Shown piece after piece: positions 17,796-27,530 of a DNA stretch of 64,000 nt. The notes under the pieces were generated by a model, which saw only the letters and a list, made by a program, of their open reading frames with translations, was not told the DNA's origin and did no database searches. The stretch is from WHSW01 sp963740055 (GTDB lineage: Bacteria; Actinomycetota; Thermoleophilia; Solirubrobacterales; 70-9): NCBI GenBank assembly GCA_963740055.1, contig CAVUCL010000005.1, positions 744,001 to 808,000 of the forward strand. Direction: 5' to 3'. How positions within the stretch are numbered: position 1 is the first letter of the stretch; the number at the start of each line of letters is the position of its first letter. The position numbers and the translations under genes are program-made.

Positions 17796-18194
17796 TCAGA
17801 TGTGGTACATGCCGACGCCCGTCTCCTCGGACTCACGGCGGGCGATATCGGCGATCGTGGTCGAGCTGAAGACGCCGCGCAGCGCCTGGACGCCGTCGCG
17901 CCAGATCCCGCCGGCCTCCTCGGCCTCCTGACCGACGCGCCCGTCGAGTGCCTGGACGACCTCGAGCACGGTGATCTCCTCCGGCGGTCGCGCGAGCCGG
18001 TAGCCGCCCTTGACCCCGCGCTGGCTCAGCAGCAGGCCGTCGCGGCGCAGGGTCGAGAACAGCTGCTCGAGGAACTGGACCGGCATCGCCCGCCGCTCGG
18101 CGATCTGGGCGATCGGCACCGGGTCGGGCCCCGACCGCGCCAGCTCGGCCATCGCGACGACGGCGTAGCGCGACTTCGAGGTGACCGAGATCAT
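17796..18194 (-). CDS. Rrf2-family transcriptional regulator without iron-sulfur cysteines
   Basis: About 132 residues with the Rrf2 winged helix: SKSRYAVVAMAELAR, QIAERRAMPVQFLEQLFSTLRRDGL and SQRGVKGGYRLARPPEEITVLEVVQALDG. IscR/NsrR-type members carry three cysteines in the region after this; here there are none, so it is unlikely to bind a cluster and may sense another signal. ATG at 18194 is preferred to the GTG six bases upstream. It is divergent from the response regulator, with about 185 bases between start codons. Confidence 0.85.
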   Translation of the reverse strand: MISVTSKSRYAVVAMAELARSGPDPVPIAQIAERRAMPVQFLEQLFSTLRRDGLLLSQRGVKGGYRLARPPEEITVLEVVQALDGRVGQEAEEAGGIWRDGVQALRGVFSSTTIADIARRESEETGVGMYHI

Positions 18195-18378
18195 CGCCAC
18201 CGGTTTCTAGCGGATGGGGATCGAAAAACCTCGCTCCTACCGAGGGGCGATCCGACGCTCCCGCGCGGGCGGGCTACGATGCGTCGCGGTGGCGCTCCAT
18301 CCGCCGCCCGCGGCTCGAGAGTCCGCCGCGAGAAGCGTCGCGAGACGAAGGATCGTCTTGCAGTACGGGGTCAGAAGA

Positions 18379-19008
18379 GTGAACGAAGAACGACGCTGTC
18401 TGGTAATCGACCAGCACCCGACCGTGCGCCTCGGCGTGCGGGAGCTGCTCGCGAGCCGCTACGCGGTCGAGGAGGCGAGCGAGGGTCGCGGCGGGCTCGA
18501 TCTGCTGACCTCGCTCGGCGACTTCGACGTCGCGATCGTCGAGCTCGCGCCGAGCACCAACGGCAACGGCGCCGAGGCGACGTTGACCGGAATCCCCGCG
18601 ATCCGCGCCCTGCGCCAGGCGAGCGCCGGGCTCGGGATCGTCGCCCACGCCCGCCGCCCCGAGCGCCACGCCGCGACCCAGGCGCTGCGCGCCGGCGCGA
18701 CCGCCTACGTCGCCAAGAGCTCGCCGGTGGAGGCGCTGCAGGAGGCGGTGGATGCCGCCGCCGAGGCGGAGCGATTCGTCGACCCGAACGCGCGCCGGAA
18801 GCGCAAGGGCCCGAGCGGGATCACCCGCCGCCAGCGTCAGATCCTGCAGCTCTACGCCGACGGGCTCGCGACCTCGACCGTGGCCAAGCGCCTCGACCTG
18901 AGCACCGAGACCGTCCGCACCCACACCAAGGCCGTGCTCGCGCGGCTCGAGGCCCGCGACCGCACCCACGCGGTCGCGATCGGCCTCCGCAACAGCCTTA
19001 TCGAGTAA
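18379..19008 (+). CDS. NarL/LuxR-type response regulator with Glu at the phospho-acceptor site
   Basis: 209 residues: a receiver domain (about 5-125) then a LuxR-type helix-turn-helix (ITRRQRQILQLYADGL, STETVRTHTKAVLARL). In the receiver, one acidic pocket residue (D11) and the conserved Lys (K113 in AYVAKSSP) are present, but the expected phospho-Asp is Glu (VAIVELAPS, E55), which often mimics the active state. No histidine kinase is adjacent. The frame extends upstream to 18214, but GTG at 18379 gives a normal receiver start. It is convergent with the HDOD gene; the stops abut at 19008/19009. Confidence 0.8.
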   Translation: MNEERRCLVIDQHPTVRLGVRELLASRYAVEEASEGRGGLDLLTSLGDFDVAIVELAPSTNGNGAEATLTGIPAIRALRQASAGLGIVAHARRPERHAATQALRAGATAYVAKSSPVEALQEAVDAAAEAERFVDPNARRKRKGPSGITRRQRQILQLYADGLATSTVAKRLDLSTETVRTHTKAVLARLEARDRTHAVAIGLRNSLIE

Positions 19009-20058
19009 CTAGAGCCAGCCGCGGTCCCGGGCGATGAGCACCGCCTGGGCGCGGTCGACGGCGCCGATCTTGCGATAGACGTTGTGCAGGTGGGTACGCA
19101 CCGTGCTCACCGAGAGCGAGAGCTCGGCCGCGATCTGCTTGTAGACCTTGCCCTCGGCGAGGCCGCGCAGAGCATCGATCTCGCGCTTCGAGAGTGGGCA
19201 GGGCTCGCTCACCGGGCGGCGCCGCTCGCCGACGTGCGGGAACTCGAACATCAGCGAGCTGAGCGCGTCCTCACCGATCTCGAGCGCCGTCGCGGCCTGG
19301 CGCAGCGAGTCGGCCGCGATCGAGTCGCCGCTCGCCTGGCGGACGATCAGGTCGCCGAGGCGGATCGCGGCGGCGTGTCCGTCGGCATCGGCGGCGTGAT
19401 GGCGCTCGACCGCCGCCGCGGCGATCCCGCCGAGGCCCCAGCGACGGATCAGGACCGCGCCGACCAGGGCGTGGTCGATGCCGAGCTCACGGCGCTCGCG
19501 ACGAACCCGGTCCTCTGGGCTCTCGCCGGGCTTCTCGGCGAGGTGCTCGTCGCCGTAGAGCTCGACCAGCACGAGCTTGCCGACGTCGTGGAGGAGGGCG
19601 GCCACGGCGAGCTCGTCGCGCTGGGGAAGTCGGGCGAGCTCGCCGATCCGCTCGGTCGCGATCCGGACCGCGACGCCGTGGCGGCGGAAGCGCTCGTGGC
19701 GCTCCGACCAGAGGCTCGGGTGCTCGAGAAGGTCGTAGGTGTCGAGGCCGGAGACGAGCGCGCGGACGCCGTCGGGGCGCAGGGCCTCGACCGCATCGCG
19801 GACGCCCGCGCAGCGACCGGAGGGGCCGTTGCCGTTGTTGGCGGCGCGCATGACCGCGATCGCGAGCGCGGCGTCGGCCTCCACCGCCTCGGCGAGATCG
19901 CCCGGGCCGGAGGCCTGGCGGTCGCAGAGCCCGAGCAGGCGCCGACGTGCCTCGGCGAGCGCCGGCAGCCTCGAGACGTTGTCGAAGGCGGCGGCGAGCC
20001 GCCGTCCCCCCGCGCCGCTGCGACGCTCGGCTGTGGCCGTAGCCTTCGGATCGCTCAT
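19009..20058 (-). CDS. HDOD-domain protein fused to a LuxR-type DNA-binding domain
   Basis: 349 residues. Residues about 20-230 form an HDOD domain (LCDRQASGPGDLAEAVEADAALAIAVMRAANN; LLHDVGKLVLVELYG; IDHALVGAVLIRRWGL; VERHH). Residues 285-349 are a LuxR HTH (LSKREIDALRGLAEGKVYKQIAAELSLS, VSTVRTHLHNVYRKIG). HDOD proteins are regulatory output domains without a known catalytic site, so this is probably a one-component transcription factor. Upstream lies a 114-base gap with no gene, holding its promoter. Confidence 0.85.
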   Translation of the reverse strand: MSDPKATATAERRSGAGGRRLAAAFDNVSRLPALAEARRRLLGLCDRQASGPGDLAEAVEADAALAIAVMRAANNGNGPSGRCAGVRDAVEALRPDGVRALVSGLDTYDLLEHPSLWSERHERFRRHGVAVRIATERIGELARLPQRDELAVAALLHDVGKLVLVELYGDEHLAEKPGESPEDRVRRERRELGIDHALVGAVLIRRWGLGGIAAAAVERHHAADADGHAAAIRLGDLIVRQASGDSIAADSLRQAATALEIGEDALSSLMFEFPHVGERRRPVSEPCPLSKREIDALRGLAEGKVYKQIAAELSLSVSTVRTHLHNVYRKIGAVDRAQAVLIARDRGWL

Positions 20059-20172
20059 CGTCGGTTTCTCATGGGCATTCGCCCGCGCGAAGCGCGGTTC
20101 ACCCCATAGATCGGCAGTTCGGCCCGCTTGATTAACGGATCGGCACCCGCCGCCGCCGACGCAGGCCGGCGG

Positions 20173-21552
20173 TCAGCCCTGGAGGCGGGCGCGAGCGGCG
20201 TCGACGCGCTCCACAGCGCGCTCGCGCCCGAGCACGGCGAGCGACTCGAAGATCCCCGGCGAGACGCTGGTGCCGGTGATCGCGACGCGCAGGGGCTGGT
20301 AGAGCTCGCGCGGCTTCACCGCGAGGCGATCGACGAGCGCGCCGAGGCCGGCCTCGAGCGTCGGCGCGTCGAAGGGCTCGGCATCGCGGAGGACCTCGAG
20401 CGCCGCCGCGAGCCGGTCGCCGGCGCCGTCGTCCATCACCTTCGCCCACGCTTTCGGATCGTCGACCGGCGGCTCGAACGCGAACCGGATCAGCGGCCAG
20501 ACCTCGGTCAGCGTCTGCGCCTTGTCCTGCGCGATCGCGCAGACGGCGCGCAGCGCCTCCGGGTCGGCCGTCGCCTCCGCGTGCCCCTCGCGGTCGAGCT
20601 CGGCGGCGACCATCGCCGTGTAGGCGTCGAGGTCGAGCTCGCGCATGAAGCGGCCGTTGAGCCAGCGCAGCTTGCGCTCGTCGAAGATCGCCGAGGAGCG
20701 TCCCACCCGCTCGATCGCGAAGCGCTCGATCAGCTCGGGGGTCGAGAGGATCGTCGTGTCGTCGTCGGTACCCCAGCCGAGCAGGGCGAGATAGTTGCGC
20801 ACCGCGGCCGGCAGGAAGCCCGCCTCGCGCAGCTCCTGGACCGAGGCGGCCCCGTGGCGCTTCGAGAGCTTCTTGCCGTCCGGTCCGTGCAGCAGCGGCA
20901 GGTGCGCGTAGCGCGGCGGCTCGGCCTCCAGCGCCCGCAGCACGAGCAGCTGCTTGGGCGTGTTCGAGAGGTGGTCGTCGCCGCGGATCACGTCCGTGAT
21001 CCCCATCTCCGCGTCGTCGACGGCGACGGCGAAGTTGTAGAGCGCCGAGCCGTCGCCGCGGGCGATCACGAAGTCGTCGGTGAGCCGGTTCTCGAACCGG
21101 ACCGGGCCCCGGATCAGGTCGTCGACGACGGTCTCGCCCTCGTCGGGCACCCGCAGTCGGATCGCCGCGCCCTCGGCCGCGCTCGGCTCGCCGCGGTAGC
21201 CGGCGCCCGGGTTCGCCTGCTTGAACGCGCGCACGTCCTCGGCCGTCGCCGGGTCCGGATATGCGGCGCCGCGCTCGACCAGCTCCGCGACCCGCTCGCG
21301 ATGGCGGTCGGCGCGCTCGGCCTGGCTCAGCGGCCCCTCGTCCCAGTCGAGCTCGAGCCAGCGCAGCGCGTCGAGGATCTGCTCGACGTTGGCGGCGGTC
21401 GAGCGCTCGCGGTCGGTGTCCTCGATCCGCAGCACCAGCGTCCCCCCCGTGCCCCGGGCATGGAGCCAGTTGTAGAGTGCCGTCCGCGCCCCGCCGATGT
21501 GCAGGGCGCCGGTGGGGGAAGGGGCGAAGCGGACTCTCGGGGACTGGTTCAT
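20173..21552 (-). CDS. gltX: Glutamyl-tRNA synthetase
   Basis: Class I synthetase of 459 residues charging tRNA(Glu), and also tRNA(Gln) where GatCAB is present, as here. HIGH-type motif: FAPSPTGALHIGGARTALYNW; KMSKS-type motif: KKLSKRHGA. Normal length and intact. The start is ATG at 21552 or 21573; the first is three bases from the divergent nfo start and the second would overlap it. Because gatCAB and gltX are both here, Gln-tRNA(Gln) is probably made by the indirect route. Confidence 0.95.
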   Translation of the reverse strand: MNQSPRVRFAPSPTGALHIGGARTALYNWLHARGTGGTLVLRIEDTDRERSTAANVEQILDALRWLELDWDEGPLSQAERADRHRERVAELVERGAAYPDPATAEDVRAFKQANPGAGYRGEPSAAEGAAIRLRVPDEGETVVDDLIRGPVRFENRLTDDFVIARGDGSALYNFAVAVDDAEMGITDVIRGDDHLSNTPKQLLVLRALEAEPPRYAHLPLLHGPDGKKLSKRHGAASVQELREAGFLPAAVRNYLALLGWGTDDDTTILSTPELIERFAIERVGRSSAIFDERKLRWLNGRFMRELDLDAYTAMVAAELDREGHAEATADPEALRAVCAIAQDKAQTLTEVWPLIRFAFEPPVDDPKAWAKVMDDGAGDRLAAALEVLRDAEPFDAPTLEAGLGALVDRLAVKPRELYQPLRVAITGTSVSPGIFESLAVLGRERAVERVDAARARLQG

Positions 21553-21555
21553 CAC

Positions 21556-22416
21556 TTGCTGATCGGCGCGCATGTTTCCACAGCCGGCGGGCTCGACAAG
21601 GCCGTCGAGCGCGGCGCCGAGCGCGAGTGCGACGCGATCCAGGTCTTCAACCAGAGCCCGAGGATGTGGCGGCCGACCGCCTACGGACCCTCCGACTTCG
21701 ATGCCTATCGCGCCGCGATCGCCGCCTCACCGATCGAGCAGACGGTGATCCACGCCGTCTACCTGATCAACTGCGCCTCGAAGGAGCGCGAGATCCGCTC
21801 GAAGTCGATCGCCTCGCTGACCCACGCGCTCCGGGTCGGTGACGGGATCGGCGCGACCGGCGTCGTCCTGCACGCCGGCGCGCGCAAGGGCGAGCCGCTG
21901 GCGCCGTCGCTGAAACGGGCGGCGAAGGCGATCGCGCGGGCGCTCGCCGACTCCGACCAGTGCCCGGTGCTGCTCGAGAACACCGCCGGCACCCAGGGGC
22001 CGCTGGGGCGCGACTTCGACGAGCTCGCCCGGCTGGTCGAGCTGCTCGACGGCGATTCACGGGTCGGGATCTGCCTCGACTCCTGCCACCTGCTCGCCTC
22101 GGGCTTCGAGATCCGCACCCCCGACGCGCTCGACGAGGTGCTCGAGGAGTTCGACGACAAGGTCGGGCTCGACCGGCTGCGCTGCCTGCATCTCAACGAC
22201 TCGCAGATCCCGCTCGGCGGCAACCGCGACCGCCACGCGAACCTCGGTGAGGGCGAGATCGGCGAGCGCGGGCTCGCGGTCTTCCTCTCCGACCCGCGGT
22301 TCGACCGGCTCCCGACCCTGATCGAGACCGGGGGCGCGGACGGAGCGCCGGCGCGGGCCGACGTCGAGCAGGCGCGCAAGCTGCGCGAGGCCGGGCTTCG
22401 CGCCCGTCGCCGTTAG
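21556..22416 (+). CDS. nfo: Endonuclease IV (AP endonuclease)
   Basis: 286 residues starting LLIGAHVSTAGGLDKAVERG, the canonical Nfo N-terminus. Zinc-ligand motifs are visible: VIHAVYLIN, LENTAGTQGPLG, CLDSCHLLASGF, LHLNDSQIPLGGNRDRHANLGEGEIG and LIETGG. It nicks abasic sites in base-excision repair. The only available start is TTG at 21556; no ATG or GTG is in frame upstream. The start lies back to back with gltX, leaving no room for a normal leader, so one or both mRNAs may be leaderless. Confidence 0.93.
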   Translation: MLIGAHVSTAGGLDKAVERGAERECDAIQVFNQSPRMWRPTAYGPSDFDAYRAAIAASPIEQTVIHAVYLINCASKEREIRSKSIASLTHALRVGDGIGATGVVLHAGARKGEPLAPSLKRAAKAIARALADSDQCPVLLENTAGTQGPLGRDFDELARLVELLDGDSRVGICLDSCHLLASGFEIRTPDALDEVLEEFDDKVGLDRLRCLHLNDSQIPLGGNRDRHANLGEGEIGERGLAVFLSDPRFDRLPTLIETGGADGAPARADVEQARKLREAGLRARRR

Positions 22417-22811
22417 CGCAGCGCGTCGCGGAGGTCGAACGCGCGGATGCCCTCGGGACCGGCGTCGGTGCAGTCGAAGAAGCGCGGGTTGACGCAGTCG
22501 AAGGCGCGGCCGGCGCCCTCGTAGGAGGGCTCGACCGTGAACTGGCACTGCGGCAGCGGCTCGCCGGTCATCTTGATCCCGCCGAAGCCGCCGGCGAGCT
22601 CGGCGAGCTCGAACATGTCGGCGTCGATCTCGGCCCGGAACACCTTGCGCATGCAGCCCATGAAGTGACCGCCCGAGAGCTGGTCCTCGTAGCTGTAGAG
22701 GAAGCGGCAGCCGAGCTCGATGCAACCGCGGGGCTCGATCAGCTTGTCGCAGAACGTGCGGCAGCGCCGGCATTCGCCGGATCGAGCCCCCACTCCTTGC
22801 TGCAGAGCCAC
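22413..22811 (-). CDS. Cysteine-rich conserved hypothetical protein
   Basis: Up to 132 residues with ten cysteines, including CRRCRTFC, RGCIELGCRF, GCMRK, QCQF and the CVNPRFFDC end. The pattern suggests metal (Zn or Fe-S) binding. Start uncertain: GTG at 22811 or the in-frame GTG 18 bases downstream. It overlaps the apparent dnaE end and its stop overlaps the nfo stop. No named family is recognised with confidence. Confidence 0.65.
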   Translation of the reverse strand: MALQQGVGARSGECRRCRTFCDKLIEPRGCIELGCRFLYSYEDQLSGGHFMGCMRKVFRAEIDADMFELAELAGGFGGIKMTGEPLPQCQFTVEPSYEGAGRAFDCVNPRFFDCTDAGPEGIRAFDLRDALR

Positions 22812-25800
22812 GCTCGAATTCTATGCCTGAGCGCATCGAGGGGGACGCTCATGCCGCGATCGCGGCCGGGCCCGAGCAGCGAGTCGAGCTCGGCTCGCAG
22901 CGACGGCGACGGCGAGACGCGGTAGCCCTCGCCGAAGCGCAGCCGGCGGGTGCCCTCGCGGGTCCGCATCTCGAGCAGGACCTCGTTCTCGCCCGGATAG
23001 GTCTCGAACAGGGTCTTCAGGTCGTCGACCAGCCCGGCGCCGAACTCGGCCGCGTCGATCCGTAGGACCAGCGGGCCGGCGCTCGCCTGGGCCTTCGCCC
23101 GCGCCGCGGCGAGCTCGTCCTCGCCGGGCTCGAAGCCCTCGGCGTCGTGGACGACGAGGCTGGTCTCGCCACGCCCCTTGTGGTCGACGCGGCCGCGAAC
23201 GACCACCACCCGATCGAGCTCGAGCACCTCCGCCGCCTCGCCGGCAGCGTCGCGAGACGAAGAGCTCGACCCTGCCCTCGAGGTCGTCGAGGGTCGCGAA
23301 CATGACGTAGCCGCCGCTTCGCGTGCGGACCTTCTTCGCCTCGGCGACGATCCCGCCGACCGTGACCCAGGAGCCGTCGTCGAGGCCGGCGACCGCGGTC
23401 AGCGGCCGCTCGACCCGCGCGCGCAGCGCATCGCGGACCTCGCTCAGCGGATGGTCGGAGAGGAACGTGCCCAGGGTCTCCTTCTCGAGCCGCAGCAGCT
23501 CGCGCTGGTCGAACTCCTCGCTCGGCACCGGCGGGTGGCGCGGCGCCGCGAACGCCGGCGCCGGGGCATCGCCGCCGCCGTCGCCGCCGATGTCGAAGAT
23601 CGAGCCCTGGCCGCGGCGCGAGTCCTCCTGGGACTTCTGACCCGCCGACTGGGCCTGGGCGAGGACCTCGAGCATCCCCCGGCGCGTCGCCCCGGTCGAG
23701 TCGAGCGCCCCGCACTTGACCAGGCCCTCGATCGCGCGCTTGTTCACCGCCCGCGCGTCGACGCGCTCGCAGAAGTCCCAGATCGACTCGAAGCCGCCCG
23801 TCGCCTCGCGCGCGGCGATGATCGTCTCGACCGCCGCGTGGCCGACGTTCTTGACCGCGTCGAGCCCGAAGCGGATCGAGTTGCCGCTGACGACGAAGCC
23901 GTGGTCGGAGGAGTTGACGTCCGGCGGCAGCACCTCGATTCCCATCTCCTCGCAGCGGTTGACGAAGAACGGGACCTTGTCCTTGGTCGACATCACCGAA
24001 GAGATCACCGCGGCCATGTACTCCGCCGGGTAGTTCGCCTTCAGGTAGGCGGTGCGGTAGGAGATCAGCGCGTAACAGGCCGCGTGCGACTTGTTGAACG
24101 AGTAGTCGGCGGCGGCGGTCATCAGCGACCACAGGTCCTTGGCCACGGCGCGGGCCGTGCCCGAGGCGGCGCAGCCGTCGCTGAACATGCCCTCCATCGT
24201 CGCCATCAGGTCGCGCTTCTTCTTGCCCACCGCCTTGCGCAGGTCGTCGGCCTCGGCCGGGGTGAAGCCGGCGAGCTGCTTCGAGATCTCCATCAGCTGC
24301 TCCTGGTAGATGCAGCAGCCGTAGGTCTCCTCGGTGATCGGGCGCAGGCGCGGGTCCTGGTAGGTGACCGAGTCCGGGTTGCGCTTGCCGCGCGCGTAGT
24401 CGGGGATGAAGCGCATCGCGCCCGGGCGGTAGAGGGCCCCGATCGCGACGATGTCGTTGAACTCGGTCGGGCGGATCTGCTTCAGCGCCTCGCGCATGCC
24501 CTCGGACTCGAGCTGAAAGACGCCGACCGAGTCGCCCCGGGCGAGCATCTCGTAGGTCTTTGAGTCGTCGAGCGGGATCGACTCCATCTCGATCTCCACC
24601 CCGCGCGAGCGGCGGATGATCTCGACCGCGTCCTCGATCACATCGAGGTTGCGGAGGCCGAGGAAGTCCATCTTCAGCAGCCCGATCTCCTCGATCGGGC
24701 CCATCGAGTACTGGGTCACGATCTTGTACTGGCGCTCGGGCTTGCCGCTCCCGTTCGCGACCGCCGGCGCGCCGCGGTCCTCGGCCAGCTGCAGCGGCAC
24801 GATCTCGTTCAGCGGCCGGTCGGCGATCACCACCGCCGCGGCGTGGATCGAGTTGTTGCGGACGATCCCCTCGAGCCCCTGGGCGACGTCGACGATCCGG
24901 CGCACGTCGGCGTCGGCGTCGTACCGCCTTGCGCAGGTCCTGGCCCGGCTTCAGGCAGTCGGCGAAGCTCGGGCTGCGGCCCATGATCGGCTCGGGGATC
25001 AGCTTCGCGGCCCGGTCGCCGGTGCCGTAGTCGTAGCCGAGCACCCGCGCCGCGTCGCGGGTCGCCGCGCGCGGGGCCATCTTGCCGAAGGTGATGATCT
25101 GGGCCACGGACTCGCGCCCGTACTTCTCCTGCACGTAGCGGATCACCCGCTCGCGGCCGCGGACCGAGAAGTCGATGTCGATGTCGGGCATCGACTTGCG
25201 GGCGGGGTTGAGGAAGCGCTCGAACAGGAGGTCGTTGGCGAGCGGGTCGAGGTCGGTGATGTTGAGCGCGTAGGCGACGATCGAGCCCGCCGCCGAGCCG
25301 CGCCCGGGGCCGACTGCGACCCCCTCGTCCTTGGCGTAGCGGACGAAGTCCCAGACGATCAGGAAGTAGGACTCGAAGCCCATCTCGTCGATCACCCCGA
25401 GCTCGAACTCGAGCCGCTCGAGCGCCTCGGCCGGGATCGGGTCGCCGTAGCGGCGGCTGAGGCCCTCGCGCGCGAGCCGGTGCAGCATCGCGCGCGGCTC
25501 CTCGCCGTCGGGGGTCGGGAAGCGCGGCAGCAGCAGCTTGCCGAGCTCGAGCTCGACCTCGCAGCGCTCGGCGATCTCGAGCGTGGTCGGCACCGACTCG
25601 GGCCAGGCCGCGAACGAGTCGGCCATCTCCTGCGGGCTCTTGAGGAAGAACTCGTTCGTGTCGAAGGTCAGCTTCGGCTGCTCGAGCGTCGACTTCGTCT
25701 GCACGCAGAGCAGCGCCGCGTGGTTGTCGTAGTCGTCGCGCCGCAGGTAGTGGACGTCGGCGGTCGCCACCAGCGGCCGGCCGAGCTCGCGCGCGTACCG

Positions 25801-26400
25801 GACGATCCCCTCGTTGGCCTTCGCCTGCTCGGGGATCCCGTTCTCCTGGATCTCGAAGTAGACGTTGTCGGCGCCGAAGACGCCGACCAGGTCGTCGAGG
25901 TGGGCGCGCGCGTCCGCGGGCCGCTCCTCGACCAGCCGCCGGCAGAAGCGCGACTGCAGGCACCCGGTGAGCGCGATCACGCCCTCGGAGTGGCGGTCGA
26001 GCAGCTCCATGTCGACGTTCGCCTTGCCGCGGGAGAAGCCCTCGAGGAAGCCGGCCGAGGTGAGCTTGACCAGGTTGCGAAAGCCGGCGTCGCTCGCCGC
26101 CAGCAGGGTCAGGTGGTTGCGCTCGACCCGCCCCTCGGCGCGACGGTCGTCGACGAGGTACGCCTCGAGCCCGAGGATCGGCTTGATCCCGTGCTTGCGA
26201 CAGGCCTTGTAGTGCTCGACCGCGCCGTTCATGACCCCGTGGTCGGTGAGGCCGAGGGCCGGCATCCCGAGCTCCGCCGCGCGCGACGCCATCGCGTCGA
26301 TCTTGCAGGCGCCGTCGAGCAGCGAGTACTCGCTGTGCACGTGCAGATGGACGACGCTCGGGCTCACGCGGCCGATCATGGCAAGGGCTTCGGTCGGCAT
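22739..26400 (-). CDS. dnaE: DNA polymerase III alpha subunit (two frameshifts)
   Basis: Replicative polymerase. PHP domain: HLHVHSEYSLLDGA, LTDHGVMNG. Polymerase core: GPGRGSAAGSIVAYAL, PDIDIDFS with catalytic Asp residues, then GVFQLESEGMR, YQEQLM and FNKSHAACYALISY. C-terminal OB-fold: VGGIVAEAKKVRTRSGGYVMFATLDDLEG. Breaks near 24920 (after DLRKAV) and near 23250 (after ELFVSR). The last 35 or so residues overlap the Cys-rich gene and may be read-through from a third error near 22850. Start ATG 26400 or 26379. Sequence error is the likely cause of the breaks, since dnaE is essential. Confidence 0.93.
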
Positions 26401-26438
26401 CGACCCGCGATCGCGCTAACTGCGACGATCCCCGGCGG

Positions 26439-26876
26439 GTGCTGATCTGGCTGCTTCGACACGGCGACGCGGAGGCCGGCGACGGCGACGACGCCGCTCG
26501 CGACCTGACCGCGAAGGGCGAGCGCCAGGCCCGCGCCGCCGGTGCCGCGCTGGCGCGGCTCGAGATCGGGATCGAGGCCTGCCTGACGAGCCCGAAGGTG
26601 CGCTCGGAGCGGACCGCGAGGCTGGCCTGCGAGCCGCTCGGGATCGCGCCGGAGGTGGACGAGCGCCTGCGCGGCGGCGACTTCGATCCGTTCGAGCTCG
26701 CCGCCGGGCGCGGCGCGGTCCTGCTCGTCGGTCACGAGCCGGACATGTCGCGGGCGATCCAGATCGCCACCGGCGCCCGCGCAGAGATCAAGAAGGGCGG
26801 GCTGGCCGCGCTCGACCGCTCGACCCTGGTCACGCTCCTGCGCCCGGGGCAGCTGCGCCTGCTCGCCGGCGGCTGA
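26439..26876 (+). CDS. sixA: Phosphohistidine phosphatase SixA-like
   Basis: 145-residue histidine-phosphatase fold: LLRHGDAE (catalytic His) near the N-terminus and LLVGHEPDMS (second His) near residue 95, with CLTSPKVRSERTA between. SixA removes phosphate from histidine in phosphotransfer proteins; the true target here is unknown. GTG start; divergent from dnaE with a 38-base gap. Confidence 0.85.
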   Translation: MLIWLLRHGDAEAGDGDDAARDLTAKGERQARAAGAALARLEIGIEACLTSPKVRSERTARLACEPLGIAPEVDERLRGGDFDPFELAAGRGAVLLVGHEPDMSRAIQIATGARAEIKKGGLAALDRSTLVTLLRPGQLRLLAGG

Positions 26877-26896
26877 GCCGGCCCCCGGCGGCGCGA

Positions 26897-27487
26897 TCAG
26901 TTGCGCGTCGCGGTCGGGGGCGGCCCCTCGTCGGGCACCGCCCGCAGGTGGCGGAGGGCGAGCTCGGTGCGCTGATCGGAGTCGCGCAGGCGCTGGTCGG
27001 CGTTGCGCAGGCGCGCGAGCACCTGCTCGAGCCGGGCGCGGGCCTCGACCGTCAGCGAATCGGTCTCCGCCCGGATCTCGCTCGAGAGCTGGTCGAGCTC
27101 GGCGCGCAGCGCGACCATCTCGGCGCGCGACTCGCGCACCAGCGCCCCAACCTCCTCGCGCAGCTCCTCGCCGAGCCCGTCCACGCGCGCGTCGAGGCGC
27201 TTCTCGAGCCGCTTGCGCGCCTTCTTCAGCCGCTTCGAGACCTGCTCGGGAACCTCGTCGTCGACGCGGCGACGAAGCTGCTTCTCCAGGCGCGCCGACT
27301 TCTTCTCCAGACGCTCGACCTCGCGCTCGACCCGCTCCTCGGCCACCTCGCCGGCGCGCTCCAGCGTCCGCTCGGCCGCCTCGAGGAGCTCGCGGTCGAG
27401 CCGCTCCGCCTCCGCGGAGAGCCGGCCGAAGAGCTCTTCACGAGTGCGCTCGGTCGCCTCGGAGGGCTGCTGCGGACCGTCTTCCAT
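26897..27487 (-). CDS. Long coiled-coil protein
   Basis: 196 residues, almost entirely Glu/Arg/Leu heptads from residue 15 to 175 (for example EREVERLEKKSARLEKQLRR). No membrane segment or signal peptide. Such proteins act as scaffolds or in division and nucleoid organisation, but nothing here points to one role. Its stop lies close to the convergent sixA stop. Confidence 0.6.
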   Translation of the reverse strand: MEDGPQQPSEATERTREELFGRLSAEAERLDRELLEAAERTLERAGEVAEERVEREVERLEKKSARLEKQLRRRVDDEVPEQVSKRLKKARKRLEKRLDARVDGLGEELREEVGALVRESRAEMVALRAELDQLSSEIRAETDSLTVEARARLEQVLARLRNADQRLRDSDQRTELALRHLRAVPDEGPPPTATRN

Positions 27488-27530
27488 CAGCCCACATTGT
27501 CGCGACTCGGTCAGTCGGCTTCGCGCGCGA

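Noticed and set aside
11195..17800. Insertion sequence or prophage as carrier of the island
   Set aside because: No transposase, integrase, terminal inverted repeat or direct repeat pair was seen; the tRNA gene in the window is far away at 59 kb.
20128..22416. A 762-codon plus-strand frame opposite gltX
   Set aside because: Only its 3' third is real (nfo). The first two thirds are the low-stop shadow of gltX, Arg/Asp/Leu-rich without motifs.
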